From Streptomyces sparsogenes (GTDB taxonomy: Bacteria > Actinomycetota > Actinomycetes > Streptomycetales > Streptomycetaceae), in the NCBI RefSeq assembly GCF_001704635.1, contig NZ_MAXF01000022.1, positions 1-60,718 on the forward strand: a stretch of 60,718 nucleotides of DNA, written 5' to 3'. Shown one piece after another: positions 33,657-41,584 of this stretch. The notes beneath the pieces were generated by a model, which had not been told where the DNA came from, made no database searches, and saw only the letters and a list, made by a program, of their open reading frames with translations. A program made the translations under genes and the position numbers. Position 1 is the stretch's first letter; every line of letters begins with the position of its first letter.

Positions 33657-33740
33657 ACCTCCGGCGCCGGGGCCGTCGATGCCGGTGGGCCGGCCGGGGC
33701 CTCGTCCAACTCCCCGCGTGCGGCGGCGAGGCCGGCGACT

Positions 33741-34190
33741 TCACACGCCGGGTGCGGGCCGCACGGTGACGCCGTTCCGTTCGAGCAGCGCCGCCGTCAC
33801 CCCGTCGCCCGGCACCAACTCCCCGGCGAACGATCCGTCATACACCACGCCCCGGCCGCACGAAGGACTGCGCGGCATCAAAAGCGCCTCCGTGCAGCCT
33901 CCCCGCCGCGCCGCCTCAAGTGCGCGCTGAGCTCCGGCCACGAACGCCTCGGTTACGTCACGCCCGGTGTCCTCGACGACCCGCGCCGTCCCGTCGAGCA
34001 CGTCGTGCCCGTCACCGCCGACCAGCTCGGCAGGCCTGCGCGGAGTCGTGAGCCCGCCCGCGACCTCCGGGCAGAAGGAGACGACTTCGCGGCCGGCCAC
34101 CGCCTCCTCGAACTCCGGCGAAGCCTTGTGCCGCCCGTCGAACCGGCACGGCACCCCGCGCAGACACGCGCTCACCAGGATCGTTTCCAT
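33741..34190 (-). CDS. DUF523-family protein
   Basis: This 149-residue protein has conserved cysteines in VSACLRGVPCRFDGRHK, SFCPEVAGGL and MPRSPSCGRGVVYDG. These match DUF523 proteins related to thiouracil desulfurases, where cysteines hold a metal cluster. It is the gene nearest the tRNA but runs as its own unit. Confidence 0.87.
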   Translation of the reverse strand: METILVSACLRGVPCRFDGRHKASPEFEEAVAGREVVSFCPEVAGGLTTPRRPAELVGGDGHDVLDGTARVVEDTGRDVTEAFVAGAQRALEAARRGGCTEALLMPRSPSCGRGVVYDGSFAGELVPGDGVTAALLERNGVTVRPAPGV

Positions 34191-34288
34191 GCCGCCAGGT
34201 TAGCCACGCGCTCGGCCCCTCTGCCCCCGCCTCGGCTGCGAGACGGGTCGAGGGGCCGAATCAGGCTTTCACCTGCGGTCATTCACGG

Positions 34289-34360
34289 TGGGCGCAGACG
34301 GGTTCGAACCGCCGACATCTGCCTTGTAAGGGCAGCGCTCTACCGCTGAGCTATGCGCCC
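34289..34360 (-). tRNA. tRNA-Val (anticodon TAC)
   Basis: The 72-nt gene folds as a cloverleaf. The acceptor GGGCGCA pairs with TGCGCCC, the D arm has AGCTCAGCGGTAGAGC, and the anticodon loop is CTTACAA (TAC). The T arm has GGTTCGAACC. The 3' CCA is not encoded (ACCG follows). Confidence 0.95.
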
Positions 34361-34506
34361 GGGATGAGGTGCCAGCCTACATTGTCCGCGCCCCGGCATC
34401 GCAATCCCGTGGGCGGGCGGAAAGGGGGCCGCCCGGCCGCGAACCGAACGTCACGCCTGTTCGTCAGTGACGGGTGGGAGAATGACAGCCGGGCCTGGGG
34501 CGATCC

Positions 34507-35961
34507 ATGTGGGAGAGGGAAGTGACGGCGACATCCGCGCGGTCTGCGCGTCCAGTACGTCGTCGGCGTGCGGTGCGCGGGCCGCGGGCGGTGGGGCGTC
34601 CGGGTGGGCTGGGGCGCCGGGTCGGCGAGGGGGTTGTGGGGGCCGTCGTGGGGCGGGCCGTGGTGGTGCTGGCGCCGTTGTCGCTGCTGGTGGCGGTGGT
34701 GCCGATGACGTTCGCCGGGGGCGGGGCGCGGCGGTGGTTCGGGGGGCGGGGGGAAGGACAGCGGGCGCAGGCGCAGGCGGCGAAGGACGAGGCCGCGGCG
34801 GCGTTCTACGAGCTGGACACGGCGCAGCGCGATCTGCGGATCTCGATCGAGACGATCACGGCGGTGGACGACTCCCCCGCCGCCCGGCGGGCGGTGGCCG
34901 ACTTCGAGGCGCTGGGGCAGCGGATCGACCAGGTCAGCCGGGACTACATCACCGCCGTGGACGCCCATGACCTGGACCGGGACGGCCTGGACGCACAGGC
35001 GGCCTCGCGCGCCCGCGCGGACCTGGTCGGGGCGAAGGACGAGCTGCGGCGCGCCAAGGCGGATCTCGACCGCTTCGCGCAGGGTCTCGGCCCGCTGCTC
35101 GAGCAGGCCGAGACCCAGCTGGCGCGGCTGGCGCCCGCCGTGGAGCGGGCCCGGCAGGCGCTGCGGGCGGCGAGCGACGCGCTGGACGCCGTACGGGGGT
35201 CCGGGCTGCGGGCCGACGACCTGGCGGCGCGGCTGGCCGCGCTGGCGCCCGAGCTGACCAAGCTCAACGAGGGGGCGGGCCGCCACGGTGTGCAGCAGAC
35301 CATCCGCCGCGCGGACGAGGTGCTGCGCCGGGCGGAGGCGGTGCGCGGCGAGGCGGAGCGGCTGCCGGAGCGGGCCGCGGAGATCGACCGGCGGCTGGTG
35401 TCGCTGCGGACCCGCGCCCAGGCGATCACCACGCGGACGGAGGGCGTCGAGCCCGTGCTGAGCGAGCTGCGGCGGCGCTACAGCGCGGCCTGCTGGCAGG
35501 ATCTGCAGTCTGTCCCCGAGCAGGCCGCGCGGGATGTCGCTCGGGCCGAGACGAAGCTCAAGGAGGCGCAGCAGGCGCGGGACGAGCAGCGCTGGGCCGA
35601 TGCCACGGCCCTGCTCGCCACCGTACGGGCGCTGCTGAACACCACGGACGAGGCGGTCTCGGCCGCCGGCGAGCGGCTGCGGCGGCTGGACGAGGTGTCG
35701 TACGACCGGGGCAAGGAGATCGAGCGCACGCGCTTCGCGATCCGCGACGCGCAGCGGCTGGCGATGGCCGGCCGCGACACCCCCGACCCGCGTCACGCCC
35801 GGCCGCTGGACGGAGCGGTGGAGCGGCTGGACCGGGCGGTGGCGGGCCTGGAGGGGCGGCATCCGGACTGGTGGCACTTCCTGTCCGAGACGGAGGCCGT
35901 GCGGCAGACGGTCGCCCATGTGGTGCAGGAGATCCGTGAGGAGCGCGGGGGCGGGCGCTGA
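34507..35961 (+). CDS. Membrane-associated coiled-coil protein
   Basis: This 484-residue protein has a basic N-terminus and one membrane segment (AVVVLAPLSLLVAVVPMTF, near 52-70). Residues about 85-480 are long, charged, Ala/Glu/Arg-rich helices of coiled-coil type (AKDELRRAKADLDRFAQGL, RRADEVLRRAEAVRGEAERL). A GTG at 34522 is an alternative start. No enzymatic motif is seen. It is probably a cell-envelope or division-related scaffold. Confidence 0.78.
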   Translation: MWEREVTATSARSARPVRRRRAVRGPRAVGRPGGLGRRVGEGVVGAVVGRAVVVLAPLSLLVAVVPMTFAGGGARRWFGGRGEGQRAQAQAAKDEAAAAFYELDTAQRDLRISIETITAVDDSPAARRAVADFEALGQRIDQVSRDYITAVDAHDLDRDGLDAQAASRARADLVGAKDELRRAKADLDRFAQGLGPLLEQAETQLARLAPAVERARQALRAASDALDAVRGSGLRADDLAARLAALAPELTKLNEGAGRHGVQQTIRRADEVLRRAEAVRGEAERLPERAAEIDRRLVSLRTRAQAITTRTEGVEPVLSELRRRYSAACWQDLQSVPEQAARDVARAETKLKEAQQARDEQRWADATALLATVRALLNTTDEAVSAAGERLRRLDEVSYDRGKEIERTRFAIRDAQRLAMAGRDTPDPRHARPLDGAVERLDRAVAGLEGRHPDWWHFLSETEAVRQTVAHVVQEIREERGGGR

Positions 35962-36036
35962 GCGGTCCCCCGGCGGGGGCGGGGTCCCGCACCGGACCCG
36001 TGTTGTCCCGCGCCGTCCCTGGCTATGCTGCGGACC

Positions 36037-36258
36037 ATGCCTCGCTATGAATACCGATGCCGCGCCTGCGGGACCACCTTCGAGCTGAACCGGCCCATGG
36101 CCGAGTCCTCCTCGCCCGCTTCCTGCCCGGACGGGCACGACGACACGGTGAAGCTGCTCTCGACGGTCGCCGTCACGGGAGGCTCCTCCGCTCCGGCGCG
36201 GGCGCAGGCCTCCGGCGGTGGTGGCGGCGGCTGCTGCGGGGGCGGCTGCTGCGGTTGA
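36037..36258 (+). CDS. FmdB-type zinc ribbon protein
   Basis: This 73-residue protein opens MPRYEYRCRACGTTFELNRP. It has CxxC in CRAC and a second CPDGHD site that completes a zinc ribbon. The tail is Gly/Cys-rich (GGGGCCGGGCCG). The first residues are diagnostic of the FmdB regulatory family. The C-terminal Cys cluster is more extreme than usual and might bind metal. Confidence 0.87.
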   Translation: MPRYEYRCRACGTTFELNRPMAESSSPASCPDGHDDTVKLLSTVAVTGGSSAPARAQASGGGGGGCCGGGCCG

Positions 36259-36385
36259 GCGGGCCGGGCCGGGGGCGGATCCTGGGAGGTACGTACGCAG
36301 GTACGGCCTCGACCGCGCAGCACCGTGAGGCCGGGGTCTCCGCGCGCGGCAGGGGTAAAGCCCATCAGCCCGAAGGAGGCCGGAC

Positions 36386-37261
36386 ATGGCCACTGGTCGC
36401 CCCTCCCCCATCGGTCCGAGTCCAGCGGGGATCGGACGCCAGTTCCCGGAGCGGATCGGCGTCCGTACCAAGCTCGACGAGCATCTGCCGACCGACCACG
36501 CCCTGAGCCAGGTCTACCGCGTCGGCGCGGGGCTCACCGGCCTGGTGCTGGTCGCCTTCGGCAGCCTGGGCCTGGCCCACCAGATCGGTTTCTTCGACAC
36601 CGGCGGTCACACCGTCGCCGGGCTGAACACCGACGGCGCGCTGAGCGTCCTGTCCATCGTCATCGGCGCGCTGCTGTTCGCCGGCATGGTCATCGGGGGC
36701 AACTTCGCCTCGACCCTCAACATCGTCCTCGGCGTCGCGTTCCTGCTGAGCGGTTTCGTCAATCTCTGCCTGCTGGAAACGCCCTACAATTTCCTGGCCT
36801 TCCGCCTCCAGAACGTGCTGTTCAGCTTTGTGGTCGGCCTGATGCTGATGTGGTTCGGCATGTACGGGCGGGTCAGCGGCGGGTTGCCGCACGACAATCC
36901 GTACTGGCGGGCCCGCCACCCCGAGCTCGCCCGGCGCGAGGCGCAGGCCCGGGAGGTCCGGGCCGGGACGCCCGGTAAGTGGGGGAAGCTCGATCAGCCC
37001 CCCGGAGGCTCCCCCGGCTCCTCCCGCGACGTCTCCCCCGGTACCTCCGCCGGTACCTCCCCCGGTACCTCCGCCGAGCGCCGGGCCGAAGGGCAGCGGC
37101 GGCAAGGCGGAGGCGCGGAAGCGGAAGGCGGGGAGCGGGGAGAAGGGGGAGGAGGCGGCAGGGAAGGCCGGCACCCGCACGCGCGGCGCCTCGCCCGGCG
37201 GCTGCTCCGCCGCCGCAGGCTCAGCGGCGGCGCGCCAGAGTCAGCCCGTCCGCGACCGTGA
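36386..37261 (+). CDS. DUF4383-family membrane protein
   Basis: This 291-residue protein has four membrane segments between about 50 and 175 (VYRVGAGLTGLVLVAFGSLG, LSVLSIVIGALLFAGMVIGG, LNIVLGVAFLLSGFVNLCLL, VLFSFVVGLMLMWFGMYGRV) and an Asn/Pro-rich loop. These match DUF4383. From about 205 the tail becomes low complexity with 12-bp-repeat-encoded SPGTSAGTS and then Arg-rich. It overlaps the convergent methyltransferase gene by 41 bp. The tail may be an extension made by a lost stop. Confidence 0.82.
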   Translation: MATGRPSPIGPSPAGIGRQFPERIGVRTKLDEHLPTDHALSQVYRVGAGLTGLVLVAFGSLGLAHQIGFFDTGGHTVAGLNTDGALSVLSIVIGALLFAGMVIGGNFASTLNIVLGVAFLLSGFVNLCLLETPYNFLAFRLQNVLFSFVVGLMLMWFGMYGRVSGGLPHDNPYWRARHPELARREAQAREVRAGTPGKWGKLDQPPGGSPGSSRDVSPGTSAGTSPGTSAERRAEGQRRQGGGAEAEGGERGEGGGGGREGRHPHARRLARRLLRRRRLSGGAPESARPRP

Positions 37262-37880
37262 GCATGACCGCCTCCATGCGGTCGTCGGCGGACACATGCT
37301 CGTTGAACGCCTTGATCGCCGCGCCCGAGCCCGTGGCCCCGGGGTCGACGACGGAGCCGTGGAAGAACACGTTGTCCGCGACGATCAGCCCGCCCGGGCT
37401 CATGCGCGGCACCAGCTCCTCCCAGTACGCGACGTAGTTGCCCTTGTCCGCGTCCAGGTAGGCCAGGTCGATGTGCGGCTCGGCCGGCATCGCGCGCAGC
37501 GTGTCGAGCGCGGGCGCGATCCGCAGGTCGATACGGTCCGCGACCCCGGCCTTCGCCCAGGCCTCGCGCCCGTACGCCGTCCACTCCTCCGATACGTCGC
37601 AGGCGATCAGCTTGCCGTCGGCGGGCAGCGCCTGCGCCATGGACAGGGCGGAGAAGCCGGTGAAGGTGCCGACCTCCACGATGTGCCGGGCGCCGGTCAG
37701 CCGTACCAGGAAGGCCAGCAGCGGGCCCTGCTCCTCGGCCGACTGCATGCCCGCGACCTCGGGGAGCCGGGCGTGGGTGACCTCGACGAGCTCGCGCTGG
37801 ACCGGGTCGAGCGGCGGGTTGTGCCCCAGCATGTAGGCGTACAGCTCGTCCGTGATCGGCGTGCTCTTGCTCTCGGCCAA
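37221..37880 (-). CDS. SAM-dependent O-methyltransferase (catechol/caffeoyl-CoA type)
   Basis: This 219-residue protein has class I methyltransferase motifs: IVEVGTFTGFSALSMAQALP (glycine-rich loop near 70), LIACDVSEEW, and DLAYLDADKGNYVAYWEELV carrying the metal-binding aspartates. VADNVFFHG follows. The size matches bacterial Mg2+-dependent O-methyltransferases. It starts 12 bp after the response regulator stop on the same strand, so it is probably the last gene of that operon and a target or companion of the two-component system. Confidence 0.87.
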   Translation of the reverse strand: MAESKSTPITDELYAYMLGHNPPLDPVQRELVEVTHARLPEVAGMQSAEEQGPLLAFLVRLTGARHIVEVGTFTGFSALSMAQALPADGKLIACDVSEEWTAYGREAWAKAGVADRIDLRIAPALDTLRAMPAEPHIDLAYLDADKGNYVAYWEELVPRMSPGGLIVADNVFFHGSVVDPGATGSGAAIKAFNEHVSADDRMEAVMLTVADGLTLARRR

Positions 37881-37892
37881 CTCAGGTCCCCT

Positions 37893-38546
37893 TCAGCTTC
37901 CCAGATAGCGCAGGACGGCCAACACCCGGCGACTGTAACCCGAACTCGCGGGGAGTTCGAGCTTGTCGAAGATCGCATTGATGTGTTTTTCGACGGCGCT
38001 GCGCGAGACATGCAGCCGCTCCGCGATGGCCGTGTTGGCGTGGCCCTGCGCCATCGCGTCGAGGACGTCGCGCTCGCGCGGGGTGAGCCGGCCGAGGGGG
38101 TCGGTGTGGGTGCTGCGGGCCAGCAGCCTGCGGACGACCTCGGGGTCGAAGGCGGCGCGGCCCGCCGCCACCCGCTCCAGGGCGTCCAGGAACTCGTCGA
38201 CCTCCACCACCCGGTCCTTGAGCAGATAGCCGACCCCCGCGCCGCCGTCCTCCGAGGTCAGCAGCTCGGTCGCGTACCGCTTCTCCACGTACTGCGACAG
38301 CACCAGCACACCGATCCCGGGGTGCGCCCGGCGGATCTCCAGCGCGGCCCGCAGCCCCTCGTCCGTGTGCGTCGGCGGCATCCGTACGTCCACCACCACC
38401 GCGTCCACGTCGGGGTGCAGCGCCACCGCCTCCACCAGCGCCGCGCCGTCGCCCACCGCCGCCACCACCTCGTGGCCCTCCTCGGCGAGCAGCCGCACCA
38501 GTCCCTCGTGCAGCAGCGTCGAGTCATCGGCCAGGATCACGCGCAT
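37893..38546 (-). CDS. NarL/LuxR-type response regulator
   Basis: About 217 residues from ATG 38546. The receiver domain has VILADDSTLLHEGLVRLLAE and the phospho-acceptor Asp in AVVVDVRMPP (near 54), with Thr/Lys of the switch in GYLLKDRVVEVDEF. The C-terminal LuxR helix-turn-helix reads LTPRERDVLDAMAQGHANTA and LHVSRSAVEKHINAIFDKL. The gene overlaps the histidine kinase stop by 10 bp. Confidence 0.9.
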   Translation of the reverse strand: MRVILADDSTLLHEGLVRLLAEEGHEVVAAVGDGAALVEAVALHPDVDAVVVDVRMPPTHTDEGLRAALEIRRAHPGIGVLVLSQYVEKRYATELLTSEDGGAGVGYLLKDRVVEVDEFLDALERVAAGRAAFDPEVVRRLLARSTHTDPLGRLTPRERDVLDAMAQGHANTAIAERLHVSRSAVEKHINAIFDKLELPASSGYSRRVLAVLRYLGS

Positions 38547-39823
38547 GGCAGCTCCGCGCTGATGGTCGTGGGGCCGCCGGGCGGGCTGGCCACCCGCAGC
38601 CGGCCGTCCAGCCCCGCGACCCGCCGGGCCAGCCCCAGCAGCCCGCCGCCCGCCGGGTCCGCGCCGCCCTTGCCGTCGTCGGTGACCCGCACCAGCAGCA
38701 GCCCGCCCCGCGCCGTCGCCTCCCCTGCCGCGCCTGCCTCCGGCCTTCTTGCCTCCGCCACGCCCGCCCCCGCCTTTCTCGCCGCCGCCACGCCCACCTC
38801 CGCCACGCCCTTGTCCGCATCGCTCCGGGTGAGCGCCACCGTGAGGTGCTCCGCACCCGCGTGTTTGATCGCGTTCGTCACCGCCTCGGCGACCACGAAG
38901 TACGCCACCGTACGGACCGCCTCCTCCGGCTCGGCCGTCAGCCCGTACTCCAGCCGCACGGGGATCGGCGAGCGCTCGGCGACCGCCTCCAGCGCCGCCC
39001 GCAGCCCGGCCTCGTCCAGCGCGGTGGGGTAGACCCGCCACGCCACCTCCCGCAGATCGGTCAGCGCGGCCCGGCTCTCCTCGTGGGCCTGGACCAGCAG
39101 GGCGCGCGCCTTGTCGGGGTCCTGGCTGCGGCGCGCCCGGCCGAGCAGCATGCCGAGGGCGACGAGCCGCTGCTGCACCCCGTCGTGCAGATCCCGCTCG
39201 ATACGGCGCCGCTCGTCGTGCACCGCGTCCACGACCCCGGCGCGGCTGGTGGACAGCTCGTCGATCCGGCGCCGCAGGGCCTCCTGGGGGCTGGGGCCGA
39301 GGAAGTGGCGGGCCAGCTGCCCCTCCAGCAGCGCGACGCCGACGATGCCCTGGAGGGCGAGGAAGAGCAGGAAGAGCCCGCCGACCGCCGAGGCGGTGAT
39401 CGTCATCCACTCGCCGCCGCTGATGAGGAACCAGCCCCACAGCAGCAGGCTGCCGTACGCGGCGCCGACCGCCACGGAAGCCAGCACCAGCCCGCCCAGC
39501 AGCCCCAGTGACCAGCGCACCGCCATGTACTGGCGGGCGCCGCCGTCGTCGTAGTCGGCCGCGATGTCCTGGCCCAGGAAGCGGGACAGCCGGCCGCGTT
39601 CGGCCTCCGCCAGCCGCCGGGCCCCGGCCGTCACCGCGCGCTCCACGCGCCGCCGGGCGGCGGGGCGCCCGCCCGGCCAGGCCCGTACGCCCAGCAGGGC
39701 CGCCCCCGCCACGGCGGCGCCCGGCAACTCCACGACGGCGGTGCAGGCGCCGATCAGCAGCCCGCCGGCCAGACGCCACCCGCGCCGCCATCCGCGCCGC
39801 AGCAAACTCCCCCATGTGCCCAT
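38537..39823 (-). CDS. NarL-type sensor histidine kinase
   Basis: About 428 residues from ATG 39823. Four membrane segments occur in two pairs (about 15-45 and 105-165). HisKA_3 has the phospho-acceptor in RRIERDLHDGVQQRLVALG (near 232). The ATPase domain has the N box VVAEAVTNAIKHAGAEHL and the G box in LLGLARRVAGLDGRL. Between them lies an unusual Ala/Arg/Gly-rich insert of about 40 residues before VRVTDDGKGG, encoded by repetitive DNA. It forms the partner of the response regulator gene. Confidence 0.88.
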   Translation of the reverse strand: MGTWGSLLRRGWRRGWRLAGGLLIGACTAVVELPGAAVAGAALLGVRAWPGGRPAARRRVERAVTAGARRLAEAERGRLSRFLGQDIAADYDDGGARQYMAVRWSLGLLGGLVLASVAVGAAYGSLLLWGWFLISGGEWMTITASAVGGLFLLFLALQGIVGVALLEGQLARHFLGPSPQEALRRRIDELSTSRAGVVDAVHDERRRIERDLHDGVQQRLVALGMLLGRARRSQDPDKARALLVQAHEESRAALTDLREVAWRVYPTALDEAGLRAALEAVAERSPIPVRLEYGLTAEPEEAVRTVAYFVVAEAVTNAIKHAGAEHLTVALTRSDADKGVAEVGVAAARKAGAGVAEARRPEAGAAGEATARGGLLLVRVTDDGKGGADPAGGGLLGLARRVAGLDGRLRVASPPGGPTTISAELPCA

Positions 39824-39957
39824 GGACGGCCACGCTAGCGGGGCGCGTGGTCCCGCACACTGAGGATTTCCGCAGGTTGTGGGTGCGGTGTGCGGCCGAA
39901 GGGCCGGGTGGGCGCCCTCATGGCCGCCGGGCGGCGGGGTTTCTAGCGTCATCGGGC

Positions 39958-40581
39958 ATGAGCGATCGGATCACCGACTGGGCCACCGGCCTGATGGACA
40001 CCCTGGGCGCGCCCGGCGCGGGCGCCGCCATCGCCCTGGAGAACCTCTTCCCACCCCTGCCCAGCGAGGTGATCCTGCCGCTGGCGGGATTCGCCGCCGC
40101 GCGGGGCGACATGAACCTGTACGCCGCGCTGCTGTGGACCACGGCGGGCTCGGTGATCGGGGCGCTCGCCCTGTACTGGGCGGGCGGGCTGCTCGGCCGG
40201 GACCGTACGGTCGCGATCGCCGCGCGGCTGCCGCTGGTGAAGGTGGCGGACATCGAGCGGACGGAGCGGTGGTTCGCCCGGCACGGCACGAAGGCCGTGT
40301 TCTTCGGGCGCATGGTGCCGATCTTCCGCAGCCTGATCTCGGTGCCGGCCGGGATCGAGCGGATGCGGGTGCCCGTGTTCCTGGCGCTGACCACGCTCGG
40401 GAGCCTGATCTGGAACACGGTGTTCGTGCTGGCGGGGTACGCGCTGGGGGACAACTGGCATGAGGTGACGGACTACGTGTCGGTGTACTCGAAGGTGGTG
40501 GCGGGCGCTGCGGCGCTCGGGGTGGCGGTGTTCGTGGGCGCCCGGGTGCTCCGGCCGGGGCGGGGGAAGCGGCGGGGGTGA
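39958..40581 (+). CDS. DedA-family membrane protein
   Basis: About 207 residues from ATG 39958. Typical for the family are ALENLFPPLPSEVILPLAGF, TTAGSVIGALALYWAGGLLG and VFFGRMVPIFRSLISVPAGI. The conserved arginines in FGRMxPxxR are present. It is divergent from the kinase operon. It is a better match to classical DedA than the gene at 19771. Confidence 0.88.
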   Translation: MSDRITDWATGLMDTLGAPGAGAAIALENLFPPLPSEVILPLAGFAAARGDMNLYAALLWTTAGSVIGALALYWAGGLLGRDRTVAIAARLPLVKVADIERTERWFARHGTKAVFFGRMVPIFRSLISVPAGIERMRVPVFLALTTLGSLIWNTVFVLAGYALGDNWHEVTDYVSVYSKVVAGAAALGVAVFVGARVLRPGRGKRRG

Positions 40582-40645
40582 CGGGGCCGGGGGTGACGGG
40601 GGCCGCGTGGGCTCCGGCCCGGGGCGCGGGGCGGGCCCGCGTGGG

Positions 40646-41584
40646 TCAGGTCGTGGCGGTGCGGGCCGTCGCGGTGCGGGCCGTCGCGGTGCGGGCGCCC
40701 ACCGCCCGGGCCGCGAACGCCCGCAGGATCTCCTCCCCCGCCGCCACCCCCCGCTCCGGCAGCGCGGTCACATGCGGCGCCGTCCAGCCCTCGTCGGCGA
40801 GCTCGCCGTGGCCCGGGCGCCAGGCGCGGTCGGCGGCCAGCAGGAGGTCGGCGTCCAGGAGGGAGTCCCCGGCACCCAGCACCTCCCCCGCCCCGGTGCG
40901 GCGGGCGACCTCGGCGACCGCGGCGCTCTTGGTGAGCGGCTTCGGCACGGCGTAGATCTTGCGGCCCTGAAGCGAGACCGTCCAGCCGCGCTCCCCGGCC
41001 CATTCGGCCAGCTCCTTGACGTAGTTCGCGGGCAGCAGGGCCCGCTCCACGACGAGGTAGGCGAACAGGTCCTCGGCCACCCGCTCCTTGAGCAGCCACG
41101 CCGGGTCCGCGGTGCGGAGGAGGTGGGCGCGGACCTCCTCCAGGGGCGCGCACGCGGCGTCGAGACGGTCGCGTACGGACGCCTGCCAGTCCGGGTCGGA
41201 CTCGCCGTCCACCAGCAGATGCCCGCCGTTCGCGCAGATCGCGAAGCGGGGGGCGGGGCCGGGCAGGCGGATGCGGCCGTACTGCTCGCGGGTGCGGGTG
41301 GTGGTCGGCACGAAGACGGAGGTACGGGCCAGCCCGGTGAGCAGCTCGGCCGCCGTCTCCGTCATGTACGACAGCGGCTGGTGGCCGTACACCTCGACGC
41401 ACAGCAGGCGCGGCGCCTCGGCGTCCGGCATACGGAGGGCGAGCGCGGCGGCGGAGTAGATCAGCGTGCGGTCGAGGTCGCTCGCGATCAGCACGGGTGG
41501 CTCGTGCCCCGGCGCGCGGCTCGTACCCGGGCTCGGCTCGTGGCCCGGTCGGCCGGTGGCGTGGCTCGGCGGGTGGCTCGCCAT
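40646..41584 (-). CDS. HAD-superfamily hydrolase of the Ter-associated module
   Basis: About 312 residues from ATG 41584, which overlaps the stop of the previous gene. HAD motif I is LIASDLDRTLIYS, motif II lies in VFVPTTTRTREQY, and motifs III/IV are KPLTKSAAVAEVARR and GAGDSLLDADLLLAADRA. The cap is of the Cof/sucrose phosphatase kind. In Ter-linked operons this enzyme follows the phosphoribosyltransferases and is predicted to dephosphorylate a nucleotide-like product. The C-terminus has (ARTAT) repeats. Confidence 0.85.
   Translation of the reverse strand: MASHPPSHATGRPGHEPSPGTSRAPGHEPPVLIASDLDRTLIYSAAALALRMPDAEAPRLLCVEVYGHQPLSYMTETAAELLTGLARTSVFVPTTTRTREQYGRIRLPGPAPRFAICANGGHLLVDGESDPDWQASVRDRLDAACAPLEEVRAHLLRTADPAWLLKERVAEDLFAYLVVERALLPANYVKELAEWAGERGWTVSLQGRKIYAVPKPLTKSAAVAEVARRTGAGEVLGAGDSLLDADLLLAADRAWRPGHGELADEGWTAPHVTALPERGVAAGEEILRAFAARAVGARTATARTATARTATT

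Noticed and set aside
34289..34360. tRNA-Val as an integration site of a mobile element
   Set aside because: No integrase and no repeated tRNA 3' end were found on either side in this window.
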